Source: Nitrospira sp. (GTDB lineage Bacteria; Nitrospirota; Nitrospiria; Nitrospirales; Nitrospiraceae). From it: a DNA stretch of 13,815 bases. A model generated the notes under the pieces. It was not told where the DNA came from, made no database searches, and was given only the letters and a program-made list of their open reading frames with translations. Both the position numbers and the translations under genes were made by a program. Positions 5,091-13,505 of the stretch are shown here, in pieces. The stretch spans positions 1-13,815 of the forward strand of contig JAKDNQ010000042.1 in NCBI GenBank assembly GCA_030456405.1, in the 5' to 3' direction. The number at the start of each line of letters is the position of its first letter. Position 1 is the first letter of the stretch.

Positions 5091-7292
5091 TTGACACTTC
5101 AATTCATTCCGATCCCACGGCTCAATATCGAGCCAGCCGGCTCTGCCAATATGTGGCGGATCCTTCGCGCCCCGGCCAGAATGGAATTGCAGACGGAGCC
5201 GTCGGCGATTCCTTCTGGCTGGGTGTTGCTGCGATGTCGGTTGTCCCGCCACGGGCAGGGTTGTTCTGCGACGTTGTTTGCCGAGGTTGAAGGGGGCGCT
5301 CCAGAGACCTGTCGCTTTCCCCTGCCCGCGTCGCGTATCGGAATAATCAACGAATTGTTGTATCTGCCCGGGCCTGTCACGCGTCTAATGCTTGAACCTA
5401 TGCGGTCATCTGGGGAGTGTGAACTGATCGATCTCCAGCTTGTCCCGGTCGGCCCGGTTCAGCGCATCGCCGGTATGTGGCGGCGTGTGCTCGCCTTGCT
5501 GTTCAGACAGCCGCGTGTGCGGTGGCGCAAGGCCGGTCTTCGTCTCTCCACGCTCTTTCTCGATCTGCCGGAGGCCTATCGCATTGCCGGCCGATTCCGA
5601 ATGTATGCGGCTGCGTTGCCCTATGACAAATGGGTGGACACCTTCTCGTCCCTTACCGAGCGGGATCGACGGTTAATCGGGAAGCGCATTGCGCGGTGGT
5701 CGCGCTCTCCTTGTGTGGATGTGGTTGTGGTTGCCGACCAGTCGCACAGAGCCGCGCTGCATCGCACGCTCGATTCCCTGCAGGCGCAGCTCTATCGCAA
5801 CTTTCGTGCGATCGTGCTGATGGCGGGTTGCCATCCTGAAACTGAACGGGTGAACCTTCCAGCCTGGGTTGAGATGGTTGCGTCGGAGTCGGACTTGCGC
5901 GCGGCTGTAACTGCTCGATGGAAAGAAGAGGCCTCTTTAGTTTGGACCGTGTTCATGCCGCTCGGCGCGAGTTTGGCGCCGCATGCGTTGTATTGGATCG
6001 CCAGCGAGGCGGTCGAGCACGATGGCGCCCGCCTGATTTATTGCGATCACGATTATTGTGATGAAGCGAGCGCGCGGACTGATCCGATGTTCAAGCCGGA
6101 TTGGTCGCCGGAACTATTGCGGTCGACAAATTATATCGGTTGTTCGTATGCCGTGCATGCCGACGCGCTGGTCAAGACTGGTGGATTTTCTCTGGCGGAC
6201 TTGCGCGCAGAGAACTCCCACGATGTGTTGTTGCGTGTCGGTGAACGGCTCCGCGCTGAATCCGTTCGGCATATTCCGGCTGTTCTTTGGCACCTGCCCG
6301 CATCGCAGGGTGAACCGCACAGGAGCGCACTTCCGGGGACGAATCCCGTCGCTGCGCATCTCACGCGGGTGGGCGTGGCGGCGACTGTGGAAGAACCGTC
6401 TCCAGGCCACTATCGAGTGCGGTATCGGCTGCCTTCCAAGCCTCCATTGATCAGCATCGTCGTCCCGACACGCGATGCACTCATGCATTTGAATGCCTGT
6501 GTGGAAAGCGTGCTGGGCGTCAGCAGCTATCGCAACTTTGAGTTGATTGTGGTGGACAATCAGAGTGTGGAGCCGCAGACCCTCGCGTATCTTGATGGCT
6601 TGGCCCGAAAGCCGCGTGTGCAGGTCATCCGCTATGCGCGGCCGTTCAATTACTCGGCGATTAATAATTATGCCGTGAATCAAGCCAATGGCGAGGTGTT
6701 GTGTTTGCTCAACAACGATACCGAAGTCATTTCGCCCGATTGGATGGAAGAGATGCTGGGACATTTAGCGCAGGAGAGGGTGGGTATCGTGGGCGCCAAA
6801 TTGTATTATCCCGACGGCCGGGTGCAGCATGCGGGGGACGTGGTGGGGGTCGGCGGGATCGCCAATCATCTTCATGCGTGGAGTGAGCGGAACCATACGG
6901 GATATGGGCGACGGGCGGTGTTGGCGCAGGAGCTGTCGGCGGTCACGGGAGCATGCCTGATGACCTGGCGGAGTCTGTACTTGCAGCTTGGCGGCTTGAA
7001 CGAACAGCGTCTGCCGGTGGCGTTTAACGATGTCGATTATTGTCTGCGCGTACGGGAGGCCGGCTACCGGGTGATATGGACCCCGTACGCCGAGCTGTAT
7101 CACCATGAGTCGCTGTCGCGAGGCCAGGATCTGACGCCGGACAATAAAGTGCGTGCCAAACGCGAAGCGGCCTATATGCGTTCGCGCTGGACGCATGTAT
7201 TGCAACATGATCCTTTTTATAATCCGAACTTCAGCTATAATCGTCCTGATTTTTCGCTGAGTCACGCGCCGATTGTGCCCACGCCGTGGTGA
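5091..7292 (+). CDS. Two-module GT2-type glycosyltransferase with N-terminal accessory region
   Basis: A 733-residue protein. Residues about 20-175 are an accessory region shared with the 278-residue protein at 3026-3862. Residues about 205-405 look like a divergent first GT-A module: VDVVVVADQ, LDSLQAQLYRNFRAIVLMAG, then IYCDHDYCDEAS (316-327) and FKPDWSPELLRSTNYIG (334-350), the usual landmark of these tandem proteins. Residues about 452-700 are a clear GT2 module: LISIVVPTRDA (453-463), FELIVVDNQS (483-492), LLNNDTEV (539-546, DxD-like), VTGACLMTWR, FNDVDYCLRVREAGYRV (645-661) and ELYHHES (668-674). The TTG start is favoured because a TAA at 5079-5081 blocks extension and no other early start exists before ATG 5151, where homology to the paralogue begins. 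No strong ribosome site precedes either, so the N-terminus is uncertain. It probably adds sugars to a growing polysaccharide at the cytoplasmic side. Confidence 0.85.
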   Translation: MTLQFIPIPRLNIEPAGSANMWRILRAPARMELQTEPSAIPSGWVLLRCRLSRHGQGCSATLFAEVEGGAPETCRFPLPASRIGIINELLYLPGPVTRLMLEPMRSSGECELIDLQLVPVGPVQRIAGMWRRVLALLFRQPRVRWRKAGLRLSTLFLDLPEAYRIAGRFRMYAAALPYDKWVDTFSSLTERDRRLIGKRIARWSRSPCVDVVVVADQSHRAALHRTLDSLQAQLYRNFRAIVLMAGCHPETERVNLPAWVEMVASESDLRAAVTARWKEEASLVWTVFMPLGASLAPHALYWIASEAVEHDGARLIYCDHDYCDEASARTDPMFKPDWSPELLRSTNYIGCSYAVHADALVKTGGFSLADLRAENSHDVLLRVGERLRAESVRHIPAVLWHLPASQGEPHRSALPGTNPVAAHLTRVGVAATVEEPSPGHYRVRYRLPSKPPLISIVVPTRDALMHLNACVESVLGVSSYRNFELIVVDNQSVEPQTLAYLDGLARKPRVQVIRYARPFNYSAINNYAVNQANGEVLCLLNNDTEVISPDWMEEMLGHLAQERVGIVGAKLYYPDGRVQHAGDVVGVGGIANHLHAWSERNHTGYGRRAVLAQELSAVTGACLMTWRSLYLQLGGLNEQRLPVAFNDVDYCLRVREAGYRVIWTPYAELYHHESLSRGQDLTPDNKVRAKREAAYMRSRWTHVLQHDPFYNPNFSYNRPDFSLSHAPIVPTPW

Positions 7293-7299
7293 TGAGGTT

Positions 7300-8307
7300 A
7301 TGTCGAGGAGGCATGAAGGCTTAGACTCAATGCAACCGGAAGGACGGCGCGAGAGCGCTCTCCTGATCTCCGAAGGTGTCACGGCCACGACGGACTATTT
7401 TTTGTCGCCGTATCTGGAACGTCTGGGGTATGACTCGACGCTGGTCGATAGCCGCATGGCACTGGATGAGCGCATCACGCAAGGACGCTGGCGTCTTGTG
7501 GTCATTTCACGCTATCTGCCGAGCGATTGGTTGGGATTGGTCACGGCCTCTCGTCGGAAAGGTGCGAAGATCGTCTATTTTATGGATGACGATCTGTTCG
7601 ATATGCAATCCTTGAAGCAGTTGCCGTGGCGCTATCAATGGAAGATTTTCAGCCGTGCGGTCGTTCGCCGTCCTCGCTTGGAACGGCTGTGCGACGAGTT
7701 TTGGGTATCCACGGCGTTTCTTGCGGAGAAATACGCCGCCTTGTCGCCGATTGTGCTCGCCCCGCTGATGTCACGGAAAACGCTGGAGGCAAACACGGGC
7801 TTGCAGGTTTGCTACCATGGCACCGCGTCGCACATGCGGGAGATCGAATGGTTGGTGCCGGTTGTGGAGGCTGTTCAGGCTTGCTCGGGCTCTGTCCACT
7901 TCGAACTATTCGGAACACGTGCCGTTCAGCAACTGTTCGGCCGGATACCGAGAGTTGCGATTGTGCATCCGATGGGATGGTCCAATTATCTTAGTTATAC
8001 ATCTGTCCAGAGAAGGGATCTCGCACTGGCTCCATTGCTGCCTAGCGCCTTTAATGCCGGGCGAGGACCCATCAAGTTTTTCGATTATGCGCGTATGGGC
8101 GCGGTGGGATTGTACTCCGATCGACTGCCGTACCGCGGGTTCATCCGGGATGGGGTTGATGGGTTGTTGCTGCCTCACGACCACGCAGCCTGGGTCGAGG
8201 CATTGCTTCAGCTGGTAGAGGATGCAGAGAGGCGGCGGCGCATAGCGTCAGCCGTGCAGCGCCGTGTGGCCGAGATGGGTCCCCCGGTTCAACAATCACG
8301 CCTATGA
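7300..8307 (+). CDS. GT4/GT1-type (GT-B fold) glycosyltransferase
   Basis: A 335-residue protein starting 7 bp after the previous stop. ATG 7300 follows TGAGG by 2 nt; ATG 7330 is the alternative start and a TTG at 7273 would overlap the upstream gene. The N-terminal half has [20 protein letters not shown] and [11 protein letters not shown] (91-101). The C-terminal half has the donor-binding style of Glyco_trans_1 proteins: [15 protein letters not shown] (171-185), VHFELFG (199-205), [20 protein letters not shown] (240-259), then [15 protein letters not shown] and [20 protein letters not shown] (284-303). The asparagine/glycine-rich APL..S.FN.GR.PIK.FDY pattern is what supports the assignment. 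The donor and acceptor sugars cannot be told. It is tightly packed with the GT2 gene before it and cysC after it (13-bp gap), so the three are probably cotranscribed. Confidence 0.8.
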   Translation: MSRRHEGLDSMQPEGRRESALLISEGVTATTDYFLSPYLERLGYDSTLVDSRMALDERITQGRWRLVVISRYLPSDWLGLVTASRRKGAKIVYFMDDDLFDMQSLKQLPWRYQWKIFSRAVVRRPRLERLCDEFWVSTAFLAEKYAALSPIVLAPLMSRKTLEANTGLQVCYHGTASHMREIEWLVPVVEAVQACSGSVHFELFGTRAVQQLFGRIPRVAIVHPMGWSNYLSYTSVQRRDLALAPLLPSAFNAGRGPIKFFDYARMGAVGLYSDRLPYRGFIRDGVDGLLLPHDHAAWVEALLQLVEDAERRRRIASAVQRRVAEMGPPVQQSRL

Positions 8308-8320
8308 TGGAGAATGTCCT

Positions 8321-8944
8321 ATGAGCGATCTTCCCACAGCAGCCGGTCACATTGTGTGGCATCATGCCACGGTGACCCGATCTCGACGAGAGAAGATGAA
8401 CAGTCATAGCAGTGTGATCCTCTGGTTCACGGGTTTCTCCGGTGCCGGGAAATCGTCTTTGGCCCATGCGGTCGAAGAACATTTACATGGGCTGGGGTGC
8501 AGCACGTTCGTTCTGGATGGGGATAATGTCAGGCATGGGCTGTGTGTCGATCTCGGTTTTTCTGACACCAGTCGTGTCGAGAATATCCGCCGGATCGGAG
8601 AGGTGTCGAAATTGTTCATCGAGGCGGGAGTTATTGTGCTCACGGCATTCATCTCGCCCTTCCGAAGCGATCGGAAACGTGTGCGCTCGTTGGTGCCGCA
8701 CGGCGACTTTCTGGAGATCTATTGCCGCTGTGCGCTCGAAGTCTGCGAACAGCGGGATGTGAAGGGGCTCTACAAACGCGCGCGCACAGGCGAGATTCTG
8801 GAGTTCACCGGCATTTCTTCCCCCTATGAAGAGCCGGAAAATCCGGAGTTGGTGGTCGAGACCGGTCGGTATTCCCTGGAGGAGTGTACGACCAAGGTGC
8901 TGGCGTTCCTGCGGGCGCGCGGCATCGTGCGCGGTTCGGAGTAG
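8321..8944 (+). CDS. cysC: Adenylyl-sulfate (APS) kinase
   Basis: A 207-residue cytoplasmic enzyme that phosphorylates APS with ATP to give PAPS, the universal sulfate donor. ATG 8321 has GGAG 8 nt upstream and gives the usual CysC N-terminus ([17 protein letters not shown]). Seen in order: Walker [10 protein letters not shown] (38-46), [10 protein letters not shown] (65-74), [18 protein letters not shown] (78-95), [11 protein letters not shown] (108-118) with Ser112 in the position of the phosphoserine described for E. coli Cys[20 protein letters not shown] (133-151) and [16 protein letters not shown] (162-177). In SDTSR the Asp found in the common DADR form is replaced by Ser84. No sulfate adenylyltransferase (cysD/cysN or sat) gene is next to it. 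It sits between glycosyltransferases and cysQ, which points to sulfation of glycans over cysteine synthesis. Confidence 0.95.
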   Translation: MSDLPTAAGHIVWHHATVTRSRREKMNSHSSVILWFTGFSGAGKSSLAHAVEEHLHGLGCSTFVLDGDNVRHGLCVDLGFSDTSRVENIRRIGEVSKLFIEAGVIVLTAFISPFRSDRKRVRSLVPHGDFLEIYCRCALEVCEQRDVKGLYKRARTGEILEFTGISSPYEEPENPELVVETGRYSLEECTTKVLAFLRARGIVRGSE

Positions 8945-8950
8945 CGAGCC

Positions 8951-9748
8951 ATGAACGTCGATGCGCAGATATTGCGTGATATTGAAGACATTGCTTACCG
9001 GGCCGGCAGGGCCATTATGCGGGTCTATGCCCGCGAGTTTTCCGTGCAGGACAAGGCTGACCGGTCGCCGTTGACCGAAGCGGACCTCGCTGCCCACACC
9101 GTCATTGTCGATGATCTAGGAAAACTGACTCCCTCGGTGCCGATCTTGTCCGAGGAGGCCGTCGAGGCATTCCCCCGCTCATTTTCAGGCGAGCGCTATT
9201 GGCTCGTCGATCCGCTGGATGGCACCAAGGAGTTTATCAAGCGCAACGGCGAATTCACCGTCAATATTGCGTTGATTGAGCGGGGTCGAGTGGTTCTCGG
9301 CGTGGTTCATGCTCCGGCGATCGAGACGACGTATACGGCGGTCTCCGGTCTTGGCGCGTTCAGGCAGAGGAAGACGGATGTGGCTGAAGCCATCCATGTC
9401 GCGGAGCACCTGGACGGTACTCCCTGGCGGCTGGTCGGAAGCCGGTCGCACGCCGGCGATTCATTGGAAGCGTTTGTGCAGCGGCTTGGAGCGCATATCA
9501 TGCTGCCGATGGGGAGCTCGCTGAAGCTCTGTCTGGTTGCCGATGGGAGCGCGGACTTGTATCCGCGGCTCGGTCCGACCTCATTGTGGGATACGGCGGC
9601 CGCTCAGTGCGTTGTCGAGCAGGCGGGTGGGACCGTTGCCACATTGACGGGAGAACCGCTCGGCTATGACAATCCTGGTATCGTGCTCAATCCTTCGTTC
9701 GTGGTGTATGGGCGAGGTGCCCAGAATTGGCGCGAGGCAAGGGGCTAG
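8951..9748 (+). CDS. cysQ: 3'(2'),5'-bisphosphate nucleotidase CysQ
   Basis: A 265-residue member of the inositol monophosphatase family, which hydrolyses PAP, the by-product of PAPS use, to AMP. The ATG is 6 bp after the cysC stop, with GGAG 9 nt upstream, so the two genes are probably translated from one message. Metal and substrate motifs are all present: SPLTEADLAAH (39-49), PILSEEAVE (64-72), YWLVDPLDGTKEFIKRNGEF (83-102), GSSLKLCLVADGSADLYPR (188-206) and LWDTAAAQCVVEQAGG (212-227). Length is typical. The last few codons (REARG and stop) lie inside the left arm of a GC-rich inverted repeat that extends into the gap before kpsC, so the natural C-terminus may have been replaced by repeat sequence. 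Pairing with cysC fits a PAPS-use cycle. Confidence 0.95.
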   Translation: MNVDAQILRDIEDIAYRAGRAIMRVYAREFSVQDKADRSPLTEADLAAHTVIVDDLGKLTPSVPILSEEAVEAFPRSFSGERYWLVDPLDGTKEFIKRNGEFTVNIALIERGRVVLGVVHAPAIETTYTAVSGLGAFRQRKTDVAEAIHVAEHLDGTPWRLVGSRSHAGDSLEAFVQRLGAHIMLPMGSSLKLCLVADGSADLYPRLGPTSLWDTAAAQCVVEQAGGTVATLTGEPLGYDNPGIVLNPSFVVYGRGAQNWREARG

Positions 9749-9833
9749 GGGCGACCAGAAGGAATGTCTTTCCTCTCGCTTCGCGCCCCCGTTTCAGACC
9801 GGAAATCTTCGCCCCTGACCTCTGGCCCCGCGC
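9730..9833. repeat. 25-bp imperfect inverted repeat in the cysQ-kpsC gap
   Basis: Arms at 9730-9754 and 9809-9833 match as reverse complements at 20 of 25 positions, with a 54-nt spacer. Both carry GCGCG at the outer end and AGGGGCGA (or its complement) at the inner end. The left arm contains the cysQ stop codon. G-rich AGGGGC-type words recur within each arm. It could be a dispersed intergenic repeat or a miniature element. No T-run marks it as a terminator. Confidence 0.55.
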
Positions 9834-9898
9834 TTCTTGCCCGAACATCAGCGATTGCAGCCCGCCTGCGGCCAAGGACAGACCCCTAAGGTGCAGGA

Positions 9899-11866
9899 AT
9901 GACGATCGGCGTATTTTCAAATGGAATCCTGGAAATCCCGCACCTGGCTTCGTTTGTGAGCGAGCCGGTCATTGGCTCTTCGCGGGGTCGATTGCATCAG
10001 CGCGTTGACACCATCGCAGGGTGGGGGCTTCGGTCGACCTCCGCGCGCGCGCGCCGCTATGCGGAACAGCACGACATTCCCTATATCGCCCTGGAAGACG
10101 GTTTTCTTCGCTCCGTAGGTCTGGGGAGCCAGGACCCGCCCCTTTCTCTTGTCGTCGATGATCTTGGGATCTATTACGACGCATCCAAACTGTCCCGCCT
10201 TGAATCTCTGGTGGCCGAGCCGCTGACCGCCGAGGCTATCGCCCGAGCCCAGACGCTCGTCACCGCTTGGAGAAACGGGCGCCTGTCAAAATACAACTAT
10301 GCACGCGATTATACCGATCCATTGCCGGAGCCCTATGTGCTGGTGGTTGACCAGACCCTGGGCGATGCATCGATCCGCTTCGGAATGGCGGATGAGTCGA
10401 GTTTTCAGCGCATGCTAGCGGCTGCACTGGACGAGAATCCGACAAGCACGGTACTTCTCAAGGTGCATCCGGAGGTCATGGCTGGACAGAAACGAGGCTA
10501 TTTCGACTTAGAATGTACCGCGCGCCTTCCGCGCATACGCATCATTGGGCAGGACGTGCATCCCGTGAACCTAATTGAACATGCCGAGGCAGTCTATGTC
10601 GTGACATCCCAAATGGGATTTGAAGGGCTTCTCTGGGGCAAGCGGGTGCGAACGTTCGGGATGCCGTTTTATGCGGGCTGGGGACTGACGCAGGACGACC
10701 GGCCTGTTCCTGAGCGGCGCAAGCCGGTTGGCTTGGAGAATCTTGTGCATGCGGCGCTCGTTGCCTACCCTCGTTATGTCGATCCGGAAATCGGTCAACG
10801 CTGTGAGGTCGAGCGTGTGATCGAATGGATGGCATTGCAGCGGCGAATGCGGTCACGCTTCCCTGATCCTCTGTATGCCGTAGGATTTTCCTATGTGAAG
10901 AGGCCGATCGTTCGTGACTATTTTCAGGGTGGCGATGTGCGATTTGTGGGCCGTTCGGAGCAGGCTCCCGAAGATGCCACGTTGGCGGTGTGGGGCCAAG
11001 GGCTTCGAGATGAGAAGCGGCCGGTGATTCGGTTGGAAGACGCATTTTTGCGGTCGGTGGGCTTGGGGGCCGATCTCATCCGACCACTCTCCTTGGTCAT
11101 GGACCGCCGCGGCATGTATTACGATGCAACAGCGTCATCGGAATTGGAGCATCTGCTTCAGACCACAGACTTTTCCGCTGACTTGCTGGCGCGCGCCCGT
11201 CGGTTGCGGGAACGCATCGTCGAGCAAGAGCTCACGAAATATAATGTGGGTTCTTCGGGGTGGAGGCGGCCTGACGGAGCGACCCGGATCATCTTGGTTC
11301 CAGGACAAGTCGAGTCTGATGCCTCTATTCGATACGGCGCCCCTGGGATTCGTTCGAATATGGGTTTGTTGCAGACGGTGCGCGAAGCGAATCCGCCGGC
11401 GCATGTCCTCTATAAGCCCCATCCCGATGTGTTGGCCGGCCTACGGAAGAAAGGTGAAGGCGAAGACGAGGCTATGCGTTGGTGTGACGAAGTCGTGACT
11501 GATGCCGCGATGGGCGAGTTGTTGTCCGCGGTAGATGAGGTTCACGTGCTGACGTCGCTGGCCGGGTTTGAGGCGCTGTTGCGTGGGAAAATCGTCATCT
11601 GTTACGGGCAGCCATTTTATGCCGGCTGGGGGCTGACGAGCGACTATGCGCCGCTTGCTCGCCGGACAGGCCACGTGACCCTCGATGAACTTGTCGCCGG
11701 GGCATTGATTCTCTATCCCACCTATGTGAGTCGAACCACCGGCAGATTCACCACGCCTGAAAGAGCCCTCGATGAATTACTCGGCTGGCGGCAGAAGGCC
11801 AAGGCCGGTTTGCCGCTGTGGCGGCAACTGGTGCGACCCGCCCTTCGCTTCTGGAAGCGATTATGA
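9899..11866 (+). CDS. kpsC: Capsule polysaccharide beta-Kdo transferase KpsC
   Basis: A 655-residue, two-module protein. KpsC proteins of ABC-transporter-dependent capsules extend the beta-Kdo linker on the lipid anchor, using two retaining GT modules in one chain. The repeats are plain here: EDGFLRSVGLG (66-76) and EDAFLRSVGLG (380-390); SLVVDDLGIYYDAS (83-96) and SLVMDRRGMYYDAT (398-411); DQTLGDASIRFG (151-162) and GQVESDASIRYG (469-480); LKVHPEVMAG (187-196) and YKPHPDVLAG (505-514); VTSQMGFEGLLWGK (235-248) and LTSLAGFEALLRGK (551-564); and MPFYAGWGLT (255-264) and QPFYAGWGLT (571-580). The ATG is preceded by TAAGGTG with 5-nt spacing. Length is normal for the family. No kpsS, kpsM, kpsT, kpsD or kpsE is in the window. 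The 150-bp gap upstream suggests it may also have its own promoter. Confidence 0.95.
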   Translation: MTIGVFSNGILEIPHLASFVSEPVIGSSRGRLHQRVDTIAGWGLRSTSARARRYAEQHDIPYIALEDGFLRSVGLGSQDPPLSLVVDDLGIYYDASKLSRLESLVAEPLTAEAIARAQTLVTAWRNGRLSKYNYARDYTDPLPEPYVLVVDQTLGDASIRFGMADESSFQRMLAAALDENPTSTVLLKVHPEVMAGQKRGYFDLECTARLPRIRIIGQDVHPVNLIEHAEAVYVVTSQMGFEGLLWGKRVRTFGMPFYAGWGLTQDDRPVPERRKPVGLENLVHAALVAYPRYVDPEIGQRCEVERVIEWMALQRRMRSRFPDPLYAVGFSYVKRPIVRDYFQGGDVRFVGRSEQAPEDATLAVWGQGLRDEKRPVIRLEDAFLRSVGLGADLIRPLSLVMDRRGMYYDATASSELEHLLQTTDFSADLLARARRLRERIVEQELTKYNVGSSGWRRPDGATRIILVPGQVESDASIRYGAPGIRSNMGLLQTVREANPPAHVLYKPHPDVLAGLRKKGEGEDEAMRWCDEVVTDAAMGELLSAVDEVHVLTSLAGFEALLRGKIVICYGQPFYAGWGLTSDYAPLARRTGHVTLDELVAGALILYPTYVSRTTGRFTTPERALDELLGWRQKAKAGLPLWRQLVRPALRFWKRL

Positions 11867-11891
11867 TCTCGCCCGTCCCCCTCCCTCACCC

Positions 11892-11961
11892 TAAGAACTT
11901 CATTTACTGAGGTGGAGTCGTAGGAATTTTTTGTCCAGACCCATTAAGAACTTCATTTGCT
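11892..11961. repeat. Short direct repeat at the 3' end of the beta-helix gene
   Basis: TAAGAACTTCATTT occurs at 11892-11905 and 11945-11958. Allowing one mismatch, each copy extends to 17 nt. The offset is 53 bp. The second copy encodes part of NEVLNG near the C-terminus and the first spans the stop codon, which suggests a local tandem duplication that reset the end of the gene. Confidence 0.5.
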
Positions 11962-13460
11962 ATGTCAGGAAAACCGCTTACTCCATAAACAAAGATTGTC
12001 TGTCCTTTATTTGAATCAAATTCTGCAGATGTTAAGCGATAAGAAAAGGTGTGGGGAACCCCTGTGGTCCCACACTGCGTATCGATTGCTGGTGTCGTAG
12101 TTCGATTTGCACTCACGGTGCGAAAGAATGCGCCAACGTCATATGGTCCATCCACATACAAATGAACATCAATAGAGCTAGGAGACGCCTTGAGGCAAGC
12201 CCACCCGCCGAGCTGATATTGGCCTTTGAAATCTCTAAGTGGGTTTAGGCGTCCGAGCACCGGAGAAACCCATATGCCGTCTTTACACGTATAGGCAAAT
12301 CCAGACACATCCCTTGTAGCATTGTGCTCGTAAACAGTTTCACTGTTAATGTCATAACACTGAGAAGCGCGTTTTGGCTGGTTGGTTCCTGCGGGAACAA
12401 TTTCATTGAGACGAATATCTGCAGGACTACCGTGTGTCCAAATCATCGTCGACGGTTCAAATATATAAATACGGTTTTTTATTACCACCGTGTCTGTTAC
12501 ATAATCTAAGTCACTCACACTGCTTCCAAATGGATACCCTGCATCGAGCTCGCAATAAGACCTGTTCCCCATTCTTGAATCAATATGGATTGATGGCTTC
12601 GAGCCATCAAATATGTCGTAGTAAAATATATTGTTAATAATTTGGTTATGGTTTGGGGTTTGATGACGAATCACACCCCCTTCTCCGCAGTTTCTGTATA
12701 GAAAAATTCCGCCTCTATCTAGCTTTGCAAAATAGTTCCCTATAATTGTATTGTACGCGGAGCCATCAATAGCCATAGTTTCGCGGATTGGGTTATCTGT
12801 CTCAAATCTGTTGTTTTGAATTACGTTGTATGCTGTTTCTGCATCGAGATACACAGCAGGGGCTTTGTCACTATACCCACGAAGACGGCTATTCCTAAGT
12901 GTTACTTTTGTCGACCCTGGGGCAACATACAGTGCCGAGCGTCCGTTTGCGGTAATGGTCAGTGAAGCAAAAACAATTTTTGATGGCGCCGCATCTTGCA
13001 CACGCTTTGTATGCCCGTCAAGGCGAGATGAGTTATAAAAATCTCCTGGCGCATTATCATTGGGTACACCCACTACCCAAATCCTCCCCGTAACATTGCA
13101 CCCCGTAACTCTTACATCGTATGGCGCTGACCACTTCCCTATTGGGGGTACTTGCGTTGAGTTTTCGGTTTGCCTTGATGCGACAACAATTGCATTTGTC
13201 CCATAAGCTGGAGCTATCGTTGCCCCATTACAGCTAATCACGGTACCGTTTGCCTCTGCACCTTGAATCACAATCCTTTTTGTAATGCTATCGCTCGATG
13301 TTAGGGTAAGTTTGCAGTCGACAAGTATTTCCTGAGCACTTTCAGTTGCGGGAGTAAGGATTGCAGCTATTTTTTCCGGACTACAAGGAACCGCTTCTGC
13401 CGAAGCAAACACGGGGACACCTATGAGGAACACGATGAAGGCAAATAAGAACATTTTCAT
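11904..13460 (-). CDS. Secreted parallel beta-helix protein with C-terminal beta-sandwich-like domain
   Basis: A 518-residue protein with a signal peptide: MK start, a hydrophobic run FLFAFIVFLIGVPVF and a probable cut after ASA (19-21). Residues about 60-360 show short repeating strands with Asn-rich turns (VTLRNSRLRGYS, YNVIQNNRFETDN, YNTIIGNYFAKLDRGGIFLY, HNQIINNIFYYDIFDG), as in pectate-lyase-like or NosD-like right-handed helices. Residues about 410-495 form a separate region, GQYQLGGWACL, IDVHLYVDGP, ANRTTTPAIDTQC, HTFSYRL and TIFVYGVSG, a pattern I know from secreted carbohydrate-related proteins (GWACD...vHvYaDG...aNr...H.F). GGAG lies 8 nt before the ATG. The gene is visibly more AT-rich than those on the plus strand, which hints at separate acquisition. 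It may cleave or bind polysaccharide. No catalytic residues can be named. Confidence 0.75.
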   Translation of the reverse strand: MKMFLFAFIVFLIGVPVFASAEAVPCSPEKIAAILTPATESAQEILVDCKLTLTSSDSITKRIVIQGAEANGTVISCNGATIAPAYGTNAIVVASRQTENSTQVPPIGKWSAPYDVRVTGCNVTGRIWVVGVPNDNAPGDFYNSSRLDGHTKRVQDAAPSKIVFASLTITANGRSALYVAPGSTKVTLRNSRLRGYSDKAPAVYLDAETAYNVIQNNRFETDNPIRETMAIDGSAYNTIIGNYFAKLDRGGIFLYRNCGEGGVIRHQTPNHNQIINNIFYYDIFDGSKPSIHIDSRMGNRSYCELDAGYPFGSSVSDLDYVTDTVVIKNRIYIFEPSTMIWTHGSPADIRLNEIVPAGTNQPKRASQCYDINSETVYEHNATRDVSGFAYTCKDGIWVSPVLGRLNPLRDFKGQYQLGGWACLKASPSSIDVHLYVDGPYDVGAFFRTVSANRTTTPAIDTQCGTTGVPHTFSYRLTSAEFDSNKGQTIFVYGVSGFPDIANEVLNGSGQKIPTTPPQ

Positions 13461-13505
13461 AAAAGAGACTCCATGTCTGGCCCGTGTTGTACTCGTGGTG
13501 GAGTC

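Noticed and set aside
5091..5119. TTGACA at 5091-5096 as a promoter -35 box
   Set aside because: No -10-like sequence lies 16-19 bp downstream. The same bases are better explained as the TTG start region of the glycosyltransferase.
4764..5252. Minus-strand open frame across the HU-like gene and the glycosyltransferase start
   Set aside because: Pro/Arg/Ser-rich translation typical of an antisense shadow. Both plus-strand genes have better support.
6114..7388. Two long minus-strand open frames (6114-6764 and 6765-7388) under the glycosyltransferase genes
   Set aside because: Both are opposite a well-supported GT2 module with conserved motifs, and neither product resembles a known family.
9727..10008. 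Plus-strand open frame bridging the end of cysQ and the start of kpsC
   Set aside because: Its sequence is the GC-rich inverted repeat read through in another frame. It overlaps two well-supported genes and lacks a ribosome site.
11867..11903. Possible bidirectional terminator between the convergent genes
   Set aside because: The short C-rich gap has no self-complementary stem or T-run that I can see.
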